Shown here one piece after another: positions 40,201-51,518 of a stretch of 64,000 nt of DNA; position 1 is the stretch's first letter, and each line of letters opens with the position of its first letter. The stretch lies in contig JAGVVL010000013.1 in the NCBI GenBank assembly GCA_018287875.1, positions 2,294,001 through 2,358,000 on the forward strand, given 5' to 3'. Both the position numbers and the translations under genes were made by a program. Source of the DNA: Nigrospora sphaerica. Lineage: Eukaryota; Ascomycota; Sordariomycetes; Amphisphaeriales; Apiosporaceae. Below the pieces are notes generated by a model. The model was not told the DNA's origin and did not search any database. It worked only from the letters and a program-made list of their open reading frames with translations.

Positions 40201-41373
40201 TCGCGCGCCGTGCTGAAGGAGATCCAAGTGCGGGCCGACTGGTTCTTGAAGATCCTGCTTGCGCATCCCACGTTCGCCACGCATGAAATGCTGTGGGAGT
40301 TTTTCCTGGTGCCGGACCTGCAGGCCGACATGATGGAGCAGCGCAGCCAACTCAAAGCCGAGACCAGGGCGGAAAAGGTTCGGGAGGAGCTGGAGCCGCT
40401 CGACAACATTCGCGAGGTCGAGCAGTTTGTTGATCACGCTCGTGACATGGTCCGCAGTGTGAACTATTCGACAAAGAGTGTGGCGCGGCGCGCGAACGGG
40501 CTTGCAACAGTCGCCTCTGGTAAGCATCGCATCCACGGAGATGTGCGAAACCCCAGCTGACAACAGACTGCAGACCTCTACGACTCGGCGGTACTGCTCT
40601 CGCGTCAAGTATCCAACCTCGCCTTCATGCCCCCGACTCACGTTTCGGCCTTTGAGGCCTACGCTCGGAACCTGGCGCCCCAGGCGGCCTCCCCCGTCAC
40701 GGCTCTACACACTAGTCTGCTTGCTGTGCAGTCTACTATTACTGCCATGTTGTCGGCACTATCACGGCCACCTCAACTCGTGTCCCAAATCACGGCGGCC
40801 CGAAAGAGCATCGAGCGTTCGTACAGCTCACTTTCCCGCTCTACGCGCTGGCCCCTCGGCCTGCTCGACGAGACGCGCCAGCGTATGAACGAAGAGAAGG
40901 AAGAGCGTGCCAAAGAGAAGATGCGGGAGGTTGAGGAGCTGGGTCGCGAGCTGAGATACACGCAGCAGGTGGTGGCGGGCGAGTTGGCGGGCTGGCAGGA
41001 GATGCATGAAAAGATGGCGCGCCGGGCCATCCGAGAGTACGCGAGGGGGATGGTGGTCCTGGAGCGCAGCCGCCTGGACGGCCTGCGGCGGGCGATGCGG
41101 CGGCTGGAACAAGGGGACCTCGGGGCAGTGGGAGGTCTGGCCTCGTCGGACTATGTTAAACCCGAAGGGGTCATGGACGAGCTGGAGCTGTTGAAAGCGA
41201 AACAGAGGGAGTCGGGTCATGCAACAGCAGCCGGGCCCCGGCCGCCTGACGTGCCCAGTGACGAGCCCGACGCTGTCCCCGACGGGGCTGGCCAAGGCGC
41301 CGACCTAGCCGAGCCAGTCCCAGAGTCAAGTGCGATGGGGGCGGCGGGCGCGGTACCAAACGGAATCACATAA
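37231..41373 (+). CDS. VPS9-domain Rab5-type GEF with ankyrin repeats, PX and BAR-like C-terminus
   Basis: Two exons, 37231-40519 and 40574-41373, 1362 residues; the 54-nt intron (gtaagc donor, ctgcag acceptor) joins phase 1. A VPS9 region spans ~304-504 (ENVHNFIWPRLVAMRRR, NADTLVSLLLYVVIRAG, LLYIRHFIFIDDVESGEMGY), the catalytic fold that activates Rab5-type GTPases. Ankyrin repeats follow at ~664-905 (NAGTTLLSAAVQLGHTELID, DKKFTPLMVASKYGRFDTV). A PX phosphoinositide-binding domain lies at ~924-1030 (RRSLADFERLAQLLAMENP, PSRAVLKEIQVRADWFLKIL). The final ~300 residues are helical with a strong coiled coil at ~1197-1276, compatible with a BAR domain, then an acidic Pro/Ala tail. VPS9 plus ankyrin resembles mammalian VARP and yeast Vrl1; PX plus BAR resembles the yeast Vrl1 partner Vin1. 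An endosomal sorting role is inferred. The domains are seen by motif; BAR identity is the least certain. Confidence 0.88.
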
Positions 41374-41806
41374 GACGTCCGCTGGGACGGCGGATGGAGG
41401 CGGATTGTGGGCAAGCCAAGCCGTTTGGACATGGCGGCCGACATTACGGGGGCAACGTGGCGAAGGACGGGTCAATAATCGAATGGGAATGCAGGCGTCC
41501 CGGAGTTGGTCGGACGGCATAGACGAGGGTCTGTTTACACGTGCAATGAAAGGCCCGAGGCTAGAGTTACTCAGCATAGTAGCGATAGACGCGATAAGAA
41601 CCAAACTGTATGGTCACAATTCGGCGTTGTCATGTCGCTCTGCCACGTCAGCCAGGGAGAGGAGGGGTTGACGGCCACGATGATGGCGGGTTCGGGCACG
41701 CGACCGGACAGCGGTCGCGGAGGCAGCCCACAAGCCTCAGATACGTGTCGGGTCGCGAGAGGGGGTCTGGTCTGATAATGGGCCATCGGGGTGCGTGCCC
41801 GAGTCT

Positions 41807-41850
41807 GAAAGAGGGGGAGGGGGAGGGGAAGGGGAAGGGGGAAGGGGGAA
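41807..41850. repeat. 44-base homopurine G/A tract
   Basis: Uninterrupted purines on the plus strand composed of GGGGA and GGGGAA units with near mirror symmetry, a composition able to form triplex DNA. It is intergenic, about 430 bases after the VPS9-ankyrin stop. Confidence 0.8.
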
Positions 41851-41915
41851 CAGACGGAAGACGACGATGGTCTTTGCTCAACAAGGACAAAGAAAAGGCC
41901 TCATCCCAACACAAT

Positions 41916-41934
41916 AGAGAGAGAGAGAGAGAGA
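41916..41934. repeat. (GA)n tract
   Basis: A perfect GA dinucleotide run followed immediately by a TACCTACCTAGGTAGG partial palindrome (41936-41951). Confidence 0.85.
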
Positions 41935-44900
41935 TACCTACCTAGGTAGGGAGAGAAAGAGAGACGGGGGGGGGGAGCGAAGACCAGAGAGAGCGGTATC
42001 CGCCCATCACCCATCGGGAAGCCCCTGCATAGGGGTCCCGACGGGAGGCCATCTCAGCCATTCGACTTGTGGACTGGGAGGAGCGTCCGGACAGCTTGGT
42101 CGTCACTTGTGTGTTTTTCTTTCCTTCTTCCTTCCGCCCTCCTCTAAGTCCCCTCGCTTCCATCTGAGCATTTTCCGCAGGCCCCGTCCCGGCAGATCGA
42201 AAGCCCGCCCGCCCCAGCAAGGTAGCAGCCCCCCCCCCACCATATCGGGTCTAACGGCGCAGGCTTCTGCCCATAGAGGTAGGGCCGGTCTCTATAGCTA
42301 CGCAGGGCTCTGATTCATGTACCGTCAATTATGCCGTGAGGGCTATTTCTCCCAGTCTCTCCCTCTTAGTTAGGGGAAAGTGGAAGGAAGCCATAGTCTA
42401 GTGTCAGGGCCTTTGCCACACGCTTGACAGCCCCAAAAACGACCTACCGTCTACAAGTACCCCTCCCCTATGTTTGTTCGGCTCGGTACGTTCGCACAGG
42501 ATCGGAGATCGGCTGTCCGGCGGGTTGGCGTTGGTAGTACCGTACGCCGTTTGCGGTGACGGGCGTTTTGTGGGTACGAAGCAACCCGTACTATCGTCGG
42601 TAGGGGAGGGTGATGGGGGAGGGTGGAAGGGGCTGAGTTGGGACATGCCCGCCTCGCGCTCGTTCGCCCGATGGGGGGACGAGGCTCGTTAGGGGAGGAG
42701 GGAGGGGTCACGAAAGAGCGCTGAGGAGCTCCGAGAGAGGGGTGAGGGAAAGAGGGGTCACAGAGTGAGTCACTTTCTGCCCTGCTTCCAAAGGCTTCTA
42801 GCTACATACTCGGTAGGTGGGCTGGAACACAGCTCGGCTCGGAGGTATGGGAAATCCCATCATCCATGTGAGGGGAGGGGGGAAGAGGGACAGGGGGTGG
42901 TTTGTTACGGGGAAGCAAAAAGCAGGCGAGCAAACCAGAAGGAAGCCTAAAAGCCAGCTTAGGCCACTCAGTCCCAAGCCAAAAACGAAAAAAGCTCCAT
43001 CTGCAAAGAAGGTATGGGCTGGGGAAAAGATGAAACACGAACGACATGGGTTTCGAAAGGTCGGCCGGGTTTCCCGCTAGTGCCAGGGACAGGGGCGCCG
43101 ACAGGAAACATTGGACGCCTCTCGTCCAATCGACCCGAAAACCACACGGGCGCGACGGTGGAGAGAAACGTTAAGTGAGCCCGATTGGCCGGGTCGAGGC
43201 AGCGCGCCGCATGACGGACGGCGCGTGGCGAGCGTCCAATGGGGGGACAAAAAGACGCCAAACGCCCTTTTTACCGTTCGCGTATATCGTGCGTGTGTGT
43301 GCGCGCGTGCGCGTGAAGAGAAGTGGCTAGGGAGGTGGATGGGGGAACAGGCGCTTCCCCGGGCGGAATGAGGCTGTGCTAGAATATCGGGGGGGTCGCT
43401 CACTTTACACTTGCTGGCGGCTGGTGTGCCATCCGGCGACCCCTCTCCCCCCTTCGTCCAGCCGCGTCTCAACAGCCGCCCAAACCCCCGTGGCTGTTGC
43501 GGCACCGATGACCGCCTGAAGCGCTGGGCCACCGGCGGCCGGCGGGCGTGCGGTGGTACGGGATGGGAGTGAATCCATACGAGTCCATATGATGGGCATC
43601 ATCAGGCGTGGCAGGAACCACGACCCTTCCAAGTTCCACCCAGGAATGTGTACATACGTCCGTCTTTACCTCGGCAGGAGTATGGGAGACGACGAGAATA
43701 GACGCAGCGCGCGGTTTGGGTGCCCATGGCATCTCGTGTCACCCCGTCTCGTCCCATCTCGAGAGCATACCCAGGCAGGTACCCCTGGCAGCTGGCCAAG
43801 CCCGTTGACAGGCCTAGCTACTGTGTACGGTAAAGAGGGGAGGATCGGCGGGTCAATCAGCCCAATCTGCAGCGGCAGCGGCCCTGGCCTGCCCTGGCTT
43901 TAATCTGACGTAGCCGCTGACTAACCGCGCTGGCGGCTACGGACAGCGCAGGTTCCGTCGCCCTCCCACCTGGCGAGCGCGCTCGGCTTCCGGCTTGCTA
44001 ATTTCAATAGCCGCCTGGCCCTTGGCGGACGCGACAAAAATAGAGATACGGGCTGTCGTACACCTTTTCCCTTGCCATTTCGTTAAGCGCATGCGACTCG
44101 GCATGAAGCGTCAACGTATTCCGAGGCAAGACAGGCCGGGCCTGCTGCTCGGTGCTTTTCTGGCAGCGCACCCGACCGGTGGGTGGGTGGGCAAAAGACG
44201 AGGAGTGGGAAGAGGAGGACGGAGCAGAGACGAGTAGGTGTGTGCCTGCAGACCCTTTTTGGGGGGGGGAGGGGAGGGTATCCCACGACAGGACCTACCA
44301 AACGAGTGACGATGACGGTCTGCGGGCATCCACCGCTGCTGCCCTGCTGGCCATGGGGAAGTCACGTTGGCCAGCTCGCGTCCCAACGCATCGCGGACGC
44401 GGGGCGCGCGTCGGCCTTTTCTTTCTCCCTCTCGACTCGACAGCGACCGCGTGGGCGTGTTCCTGGGCGCGCTTCCTCCACGTCAGGGACCCGCGTGCCC
44501 TCCCGCGTCCAAGTCGCGCAAGCTCGCATCGACGGGAGCAGGGACGCTGTTGATCCCCCACAAGCACCGCGTCGGGCGGGAGATCACGGTAGGGCACCTA
44601 GACCTGGTAGGCCAGGCTGAGATGGGCAAGCCAGCTAATGCATACCACAGCTCCGTATGCCCTCCCGATGCGCATGTGAGTCATATCCTCCTATGCCCAG
44701 GTACCTCGTTGTGCGTACCACACGTAGTACGACTAGACGCTCACGCCAGCGCGGTTGATGGTCCCTGCTAGTCGTCGTGGAGAGGGCCCAGGGTGGGAAC
44801 GGTACAGCCGGACTAGGCTCGCTGGGCTGCAGACCGCCCGCTCCTCCACCCGACCCATCCATCCATCCCCATTCCAGGGAAGCGTGGACGGTGTGTACCG

Positions 44901-45725
44901 GCCCCTCACCGCCTGATAGGCCAACGGCGTCGACGAGGGGGGTCTCGCCCTTGCCAGAACGGGTACGACGCTGTCTGTATAGCGGGCTGCACGGCTTCCG
45001 TTGCGGTCGCATAGGGACAGACCGTGTTCTTCACCACCGGCTGTCTGCACTGCCCGGTCGGGTCTATCCCTGGGCCGTCCTTTGCATAGGCCGGAGAGGA
45101 TGGGAGGCAGGTACATTGGGCCGCCCTTCTACTCCTCCCCCTCGCCCTACCAGCGAGCGAGCCCCGTCTACCGCCGGACCGCGCGCGCGCGCGCTCGCGC
45201 CGCCCATGAGAGTTGTACTTTCGTATCCCATTGTATGCTCGGCACCCCGTTTCACATTTCGCTCTCGCTGCTGCCCCCCGGGGCCTGCGAGCCGGCGACC
45301 TACATCGTCATCTGCCGGGATGCCAATCGTGGGCTGATGGCAACCGTCCATCGCGGGCATAAGAGGACCAGTCTCCTCCCCCTCCAAGGCCTCACTCTTT
45401 TGCTTCCCCCTCCAGAGCCAACCAACCATCCAGTCCAGTGTCATCTTTTTTTCCTCTTTCCTATCTTGTCCATCATTCCCAACTCGTTAGATCTCTTGAA
45501 GAGACCGGCCGCCAGACGTGTGCGACCTGCATTCCCTCTTCTGCCTCACGGCAGCCAACCACTTATACGACACGGCCACCCGTACATATCCCTCCCTTGC
45601 CGGAACAAACACCACGAACCATTACCCCCGGAGCTGGCCTCCGATACCGTCATTGCAAACAAACCCCAACCCGTAATCAGACTTTTGTTGTCTGAGAACA
45701 GACAACGGGCTACTCCGCAACCGAT

Positions 45726-47608
45726 ATGGCTTCGTGAGTTTTGGCCCCCACTCGCCCACGGCCTCTCATGTCCGACTAACACGGCTTGGCCACCACAGTC
45801 TGGCAGGAGACATGTCTTTCGACTTCATTTTCCCCTCGTGCGAGCCCGTCACCCCGCCGAGCTTCTCCTTTGACCCGTCTCTGCTCGAGGTTCCGCCTCA
45901 CTCGCAGTCTCATTCGCACTACCACCCCGGGCACGCTCGCTCCAGCTCGTACGGTTCCTTCTGCTCCACCGTCGAGTCATCAACAACGCCCTCGGATGCC
46001 GCCAGCACGCGCCATACCACGCCCACGCGCTCTCCCCCGCCCGTCCGCCAGCATGGTCCCATCCTGCTGCCCAAGATCCGCTCGCAGGACCAGGCCATCG
46101 AGTCGCCCCCCAAGCGGGTCAAGACCTCGCCGAAGCCCGCCCCGAAGCCCCGTCGCCAAGGCGGCATCCGCAAGGCCCACGCCCGGAGCTTCACCAACCC
46201 CGAGACCCTGAACGCCGTGGCCAGCACGTACTTTATCCCCGCGGACCTGGCCCAGCACCAGGGCCACTGCCAGGGCATGAGCCAGAGCTTGAGCCAGGGC
46301 ATGAGCCACAGCTTGAGCCAGGGCATGAACCAGAGCACCAGCCAGAGCCAGATCTCGCCCTCGCTCCTCTGCTCGCCCGTCATCTACTCCCAGGATGACG
46401 TGCAGGCCCGCCGGCCGGGCTCCAGCGGTATCGAGGGCTCGGCGCTTGACAGATACGGGTTCCCTACCTACCGCCAGATGCCCTCGTACTTCGCGGCCAT
46501 GCCCCAGCCCCAGATGCAGACGGAGCCCTTCATGTACACTCCCCAGTACACGCACTCGCCGCCGCCGGCTCAGTACACGTCCCGCGCCCAGTCGCCTCTG
46601 GACCTGCCCGCGACGCCCGAGGCCGTCGTGTCGACCACGCTCATGAGCTACCTCACCACTTCCAACCCGGCCCCCTCGTTGGTGCGGACCATCTCGTTTC
46701 CCCTGCGGGATCCCAACACCAAGCACTTCTGGTGGGATGTGCGCCAGGTCCGCTCCTGGAGCGCCTTCAACGCCGCGACCATACTCGCGCTCCCCGGCGC
46801 CTCGGCGCTCCTTCACTGCCCGGTCCCCGCGGCTCTTCTTCCTCAGCCCTCCACGGCTGCCCGCACGCCGGAAACCGAGGCGGCGCTCCACGGCATCTAC
46901 GCCAACTACTACCTGCCCAAGCTGAACTCGGCCTTGGCCATTTCGTCGCAGCGCCCTCTGCAGTTCTCGGCGCCCGCCGCCAAGTCGACCTCGCCCGCCA
47001 TGGAGCACGTCTTCACGGCCAACGTGGCCGGCGAGCCCGCCAGCGCGGCGGCCATCTTTGGCGGCAAGCCCACGGCGCGCGTCGTCGGCCTCGTCAAGAG
47101 CTTCGACCGCTTCAACACGGGCATGCGCGTCGAGGGCAACATCAAGCGCGTCGAGTACCTGCGCGGTCTCGCGCACCTGCACCACGTCATGCGCGAGCAC
47201 AGCTGCCGCTACGGCTTCATCCTGACCGAGATTGAGCTCGTCATCGTGCGCAACGGCACCGAGACGACGCCGCACTTTGGCCACCTCGAGGTGACCAGCG
47301 TCCAGCTGGCCGCTAGTGGCGACGCCGATGACGACGGCGAGCCGAAGCTGACGGCCTGCCTCGCCCTTTGGGGGTTGTGCGCCCTGGCCGGCGACGACAC
47401 GCTCCCCGGGCAGACGCACTGGAGGACGGAGATCGGCGCGCCCGCCGAGGGCACCCGCCGCAAGGCCCTGCCCCGCGACGACTGGATGCCGCAGCCCCAG
47501 CTCGCCGAAAAGCGTGAGGCCAAGCGCGCCCGCGGCTGGGTCCTGCCCGAGGACGCCGTCGGCCGTAAGGAGCTCGGCAAACGCGGTGTCAAGTACGGCG
47601 CCTGCTAG
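45726..47608 (+). CDS. Conserved ascomycete protein of unknown function, 605 residues
   Basis: Two exons: an 8-nt coding first exon 45726-45733 (encodes MA and two bases of a Ser codon) and 45799-47608. The 65-nt intron has a gtgagt donor, a ctaac branch site and a cacag acceptor. An alternative start is the internal ATG at 45812. The N-terminal ~310 residues are Ser/Pro/Gln-rich, with a His/Ser stretch and three octapeptide repeats (QGMSQSLS type). Residues ~310-605 are well structured and I recall them as conserved across filamentous ascomycetes: LVRTISFPLRDPNTKHFWWD, ANYYLPKLNSAL, CRYGFILTEIELVIVRNGTE and a basic tail with KREAKRARGWVLPEDAVGRK. Homologues are usually called hypothetical. 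The basic stretches PPKRVKTSPKPAPKPRRQ and EKREAKRARG could be nuclear signals, so a nuclear role is possible but not shown. No enzyme motif is recognised. Confidence 0.88.
46271..46342 (+). repeat. Three 24-nt tandem repeats inside the coding region
   Basis: Copies at 46271-46294, 46295-46318 and 46319-46342 encode QGMSQSLS, QGMSHSLS and QGMNQSTS. The third copy is the most diverged. In-frame expansion of this kind changes the length of a disordered region without breaking the frame. Confidence 0.9.
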
Positions 47609-50600
47609 ACCAGCGCGCCCCTTCACTTCCCTACCTACCTTTACTTTTCTCTTCTTGCCTCCCAACCCATTCCGTCTTGGGTGGGAGGTCTCCGGTCCCC
47701 CTTTTCATTGGCTGGCACCAGTCTGACCGGATTTTTTTGATTCCCCCTTTCGGGGTTGTTTACCACCCGTCCCGGGCAAAAACACTCCTTTTGACGATTT
47801 GAATGGAAATGGATATTCACTACGAAATCCGGCATGACATGAAACGAAACAAGAACAGAGATGCGGAAACGCACACGCGTTAACCCCCCTCCCCCTCCCC
47901 ACCGTGAGGAGGCAGATGAAGGGCGGGAACGGATATTGGACTGGACTGGTCTGGACCGGACCCTCGGGATCATGAAGGGAAGCATCAAACTATAGACGAC
48001 CTTGTTAGTACCTCTAATCCACGACCAACTTGAATAAAAAAATACTGTCAAGATACCAACACCATTGTCCTCCATACATGCTCGGTGTTCTTTGTGTTTG
48101 GTGGGCTGTTCTCTGATCTAAGGCCTGCGGCCGGGTCTTCCGTCCCGTCCTCTGTTCCCGCGGTGTGCGTCTTTTCTCAGGGTGATAGGCTTTTGGAATA
48201 TGCTGGGCATGCCACCCTCGTTCTTGTGGTGCTGGGTTGATATGGGCTCCTCGCCCTCGCCCTTTGCCCTCGAAAGACTCGGTCACGCTGTCCTCGGGCG
48301 GCTCTGGCACATTGCGAGGCTAGGCAGGGCCGCCGGCGTCGTCGGGGATTTCAGCCTAACTAAAGACACAGTACTCGCAGTTTATGGCGGTCTCCTCGCC
48401 AGTGATACGGCTCCGAACTACCCAGCAAGTGACAATGTCGGTGCACACGGTTTCGAAGCCGATTGCCGCTTCAGCGTGGCGAACCGGTTTCATTCCGACC
48501 TCGACAGATGCTTTGGTCTTGGAGAAAAGGGGAGGACGACTGCCTAGTCGTAGCAGTATGCGTCCTGCGGCCTTGACGACCTCCTTTTCGGGCGGGCCAC
48601 AGCTATCCTTCCTGCCTCGGTTCCCTTGCCGACTCAATTTCCAGCGACGGATACCGCTCAGCCGCCGCGCACCGACGTTTCGGCCAGCTCGGGGCGGGAG
48701 AGCTTCCCTACTGCCAGGACGAGCCGACGCGGCCGGCGGCACGATCGGACAAGTAGGGTATCAAAGGCGCAAAGAACGTATCGCGTCCCGACTCTGACCG
48801 CGGGGGCTCGCCGTTCGCTCGTACGCGCGAGACGGGGGAAAGCCGAAGCCGGCCGTCGGGAACCCTTCACCGCCGAGTGCGGGCGGCCCCGAACGGGAAG
48901 CGTGAAAGGGCGGCGGGCGGCTCGCACGAAGCCGGCCCCGCCAAACCCCGGGGAATTCCCACTGGACCGTGAAGGCCCTGTCCGGCCCCTTCCCCCGGCG
49001 GTACCGCGACCCGTACCGGTGCCGAGCGGCTCCGGTGCGTAGCTGTACCCCGGGGAGACGGCATAGTCGCACATCGTGAGCCCCGACTACGTCTCCCCTG
49101 TCGCCGTAGCCCCCGAGCGCCGACCCCCCGACCTCTTACCTCGCCCAGCACGGGGCGGTAGATGGCGCAGGATTCGATCCGGTGAGTTTCTGTCGCCGCA
49201 TGCTTCGTCACCGCGCTGGATAACGGTGCTTCTGCTTCTCCTGCCCATCTACAGGCCGTACCCCACGACCCCCGCGCAGCCCGCCATCACGTCGGACCTC
49301 GTAGCCCTTTTCACCGTTCTGTTCGCCAGCGGCATAGCGGTGATGACGGGGGCGAGGAGAGCAGGGATGCTTCGGAGCCTGTGCAGCCTGCGCCGACACT
49401 GGTGGTTTCGGAGGAGGGGACAAAGGCGAAGGTCGAGGGAGGTTCTGACGGTTGGGTCCCGCGAAAGCAACCGAGGGAATACATCATGAGACTTTAAATA
49501 CGTGGCGAATTTTGGCTGAGTGCATGGCCGCCAGTTCTACTAAGGTGCTCGCTCCATGGACAACTTAAATGGCGACAATAACCCCCTCCCCCAAAAGCAC
49601 TCCGGACGGGGCCGGGGAAACCCCTGAGCCCAAGCATCAGACCAGACCTCTGGGCCGTCAGACTGGTCATGTAATTTTGTGGAGTGTTAAATCAGGACAT
49701 GGCGGTTACCATAATCTGATGTTAGAGGGCCGCTCCGTGACAGCGCTGAAGGGCCGAGGGGTAAAACCAGGGGACAGAATTCAACTGCTCGGAAACCTCA
49801 TGCCTCAGGAGACTGAAGAGCCTTGTTAAGACGGCGCATGTCCACAATATACTTGTTCGTCTGGGAATAACGGCGCCGCTCACAGGCGGGTCCTCTTCTG
49901 TTGACCACTGTGGCGGTTCCTTTCGCATAAGCAAGTCAGTCGACCCAGTTTTCCCAGCTATAGTGCGTGGTCTTTGCACAGTTGAGATATTACCCCTGAG
50001 TTTTTTGGTGTCCGTGTACGCGGGCTATCGAAGTGAATGTTGCTGCCACGAGCACAGGTTGAATGACGGATGGTCCAGGGATTCGGATGCTGCTTGTCTC
50101 ATTTGAAATGGCTACGCAAAAACGTGATATCCGTACCCGGGTGAACAGATAGTGATCCAGATCCAAACCAACTAGACGACAGCGGGTAATGTCAAGAAAA
50201 AAAAAAAATAGAACTGCGCATCAGACAATATCTATCCATATGTCAACAAAAGGCAGGATCGGCCGGCTCAAAAGTGTCATAGGCATAAGGCATTGGTCAA
50301 ATTCAAGCAAAGTTGGGTCTTGCTGCATGCGACGAAGCCGACATCCTTGAGCGCGAGAGCCCGGTCCGTATGCAGCGGGTAGTATAGCCGAGAGGATTGA
50401 CCAATGTGCGCCCAGGGCCACAGGGGGCCTTGCTGGAGAATTCGTGGGTGACACCAGCGCTGAGCGGGCTCGCCTCCGGCGTTGCCTCATAGCAATTGCC
50501 TGGTGGATGTGGTAGAAGAACCTTTGGGGCCGGCATGCAAATACTGCTTGTCGACGGTCGTCGCAGCTGACGGGGTGCTGTTGATAGCCCCTCTCTTCCA

Positions 50601-51188
50601 GGAAGAATTGTTGACCGTCTCATTCTTTCCGTCGTCGTCAACCGGCTGCCCGGCGAGGGTGCCGCGGCAACGGAGAAATGCCGCGACGCGTGCGGGAAAA
50701 CGCCTTTCAGCGTGGGTATACCGAGCTGGACAAGGAAAGGGAGGTGGCTTCGGAGGGTGCAACGCAAACACAAGATTCCGGACGGGATTTCATAAGTCGG
50801 GCACCTCGGGTCATCTACCCCCGGCCGGAGCGGGGGTAGAGAGCTGCCGGGCCGGTGAGGGACGGGGGGGAGGGAGGTACAGCATGAAGCGAGCCGGGTG
50901 CAGGAGTGACCGGGCGGGAACAAGGCCGGGGCGGCAGGGCGGCGGCCAAGTCGGCATCCAGGTCCAGGGGCATCTGCTCGGGTTGCTCGTCAAGTTGGTC
51001 TGGAAGCATTCCGCGAGTGCCATCTATGCCACGGATCAAGGGCGAGCTGGGACTGGCCGACGGATTGGTCTGAAGCAGGGCTTTCGGACCTGGGAGCTCG
51101 TGGGGGCTGGGATGGCCGAGCAGCGTATTCAGTGGGCATTTCCCCTGTCTGTTCCGTCAGGCGATGCAAGGCAAGTGCAGGCGGGGTT
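47609..51188. other. 3.6-kb intergenic region with GC-rich block
   Basis: The first ~450 bases probably form the 3' UTR of the preceding gene. At about 48620-49090 a GC-rich block keeps frames open on both strands (~138 codons each), which base composition alone can explain; I recognise no protein. A 12-13 base A run occurs near 50197-50209. Other frames (for example 50303-50923) show no family resemblance. Confidence 0.45.
48033..48038 (+). terminator. Possible polyadenylation signal
   Basis: An AATAAA hexamer followed by an A run lies about 425 bases after the stop at 47608 in T/A-richer DNA. It could end the 605-residue protein's transcript; fungal signals are loose, so this is weak. Confidence 0.25.
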
Positions 51189-51518
51189 TTAGCGGTTTAC
51201 CATCTCAGCCCACCTCTGCTGGGTGGCGCGGATCATGTCCTGGTGCCTCTGGGAGGCGATGCGGAGACGATTGCCCATGGTCCTCAGGTCGTTGAGGGTG
51301 CGCTGCACGGCGGCCGCGTCGTCGCCATCGTCGTCGTCGTGGCCGTGGATGGCGTCGCCACCAGCGACGGTGGGGGCACCGTCGCTCCCGGCCGCGCTAT
51401 TCACACCCGCCGCGGCCGAGGACATGGGCATCAGGGCGGGTGGAGCGCATGCATGTTGGTGGTGGCCGTCCAGGCCCGAGGTGCTAATGGCGACTTGGAG
51501 GGGAGAAAGAGAGGCCAT
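51189..51518 (-). CDS. Small putative protein with helical C-terminus, 109 residues
   Basis: The minus-strand frame begins with an ATG at 51518 (MASLSPLQVAIS) and stops at 51189. Residues ~12-65 are Ala/Ser/Gly-rich with a His/Asp-rich stretch (HGHDDDDGDD). Residues ~68-109 form a plausible amphipathic helix with clean GC-ending codons (VQRTLNDLRTMGNRLRIASQ, then DMIRATQQRWAEMVNR). No family is recognised. The frame extends upstream to 51656, but that part looks non-coding, and a ctgcag acceptor-like site 23 bases before the ATG suggests a possible intron in the leader. Composition of the C-terminal half, with strong heptad-like spacing, is the main support. It could still be a chance frame. 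Confidence 0.45.
   Translation of the reverse strand: MASLSPLQVAISTSGLDGHHQHACAPPALMPMSSAAAGVNSAAGSDGAPTVAGGDAIHGHDDDDGDDAAAVQRTLNDLRTMGNRLRIASQRHQDMIRATQQRWAEMVNR

Larger units (their letters stand above)
41374..45725. other. 4.35-kb intergenic region
   Basis: No gene is supported. It has striking base-skewed tracts: a 44-base pure purine run at 41807-41850, a (GA)n tract at 41916-41934 running into TACCTACCTAGGTAGG, more G/A-rich DNA near 42600-42720 and 42870-43060, a GT/GC alternating run near 43283-43312 and a (CG)n run near 45179-45194. The last ~300 bases before 45726 are C/T-rich and likely promoter or leader of the downstream gene. The overlapping frames (for example 45001-45873) run into that gene in the wrong phase. 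Confidence 0.5.

Noticed and set aside
45001..45873. 290-codon plus frame preceding and overlapping the 605-residue protein gene
   Set aside because: It runs into the conserved gene in the wrong phase, and its body is low-complexity leader sequence.
45980..47665. 561-codon frame on the minus strand
   Set aside because: Shadow of the 605-residue protein gene; high third-position GC removes stops from the antisense frame.
49160..49185. tRNA B-box-like word ggattcgatcc
   Set aside because: The flanking bases do not pair into a T-arm plus acceptor stem.
50303..50923. 206-codon minus-strand frame rich in Pro/Ser/Arg
   Set aside because: No family resemblance or coding rhythm; overlaps a plus-strand frame of similar length.
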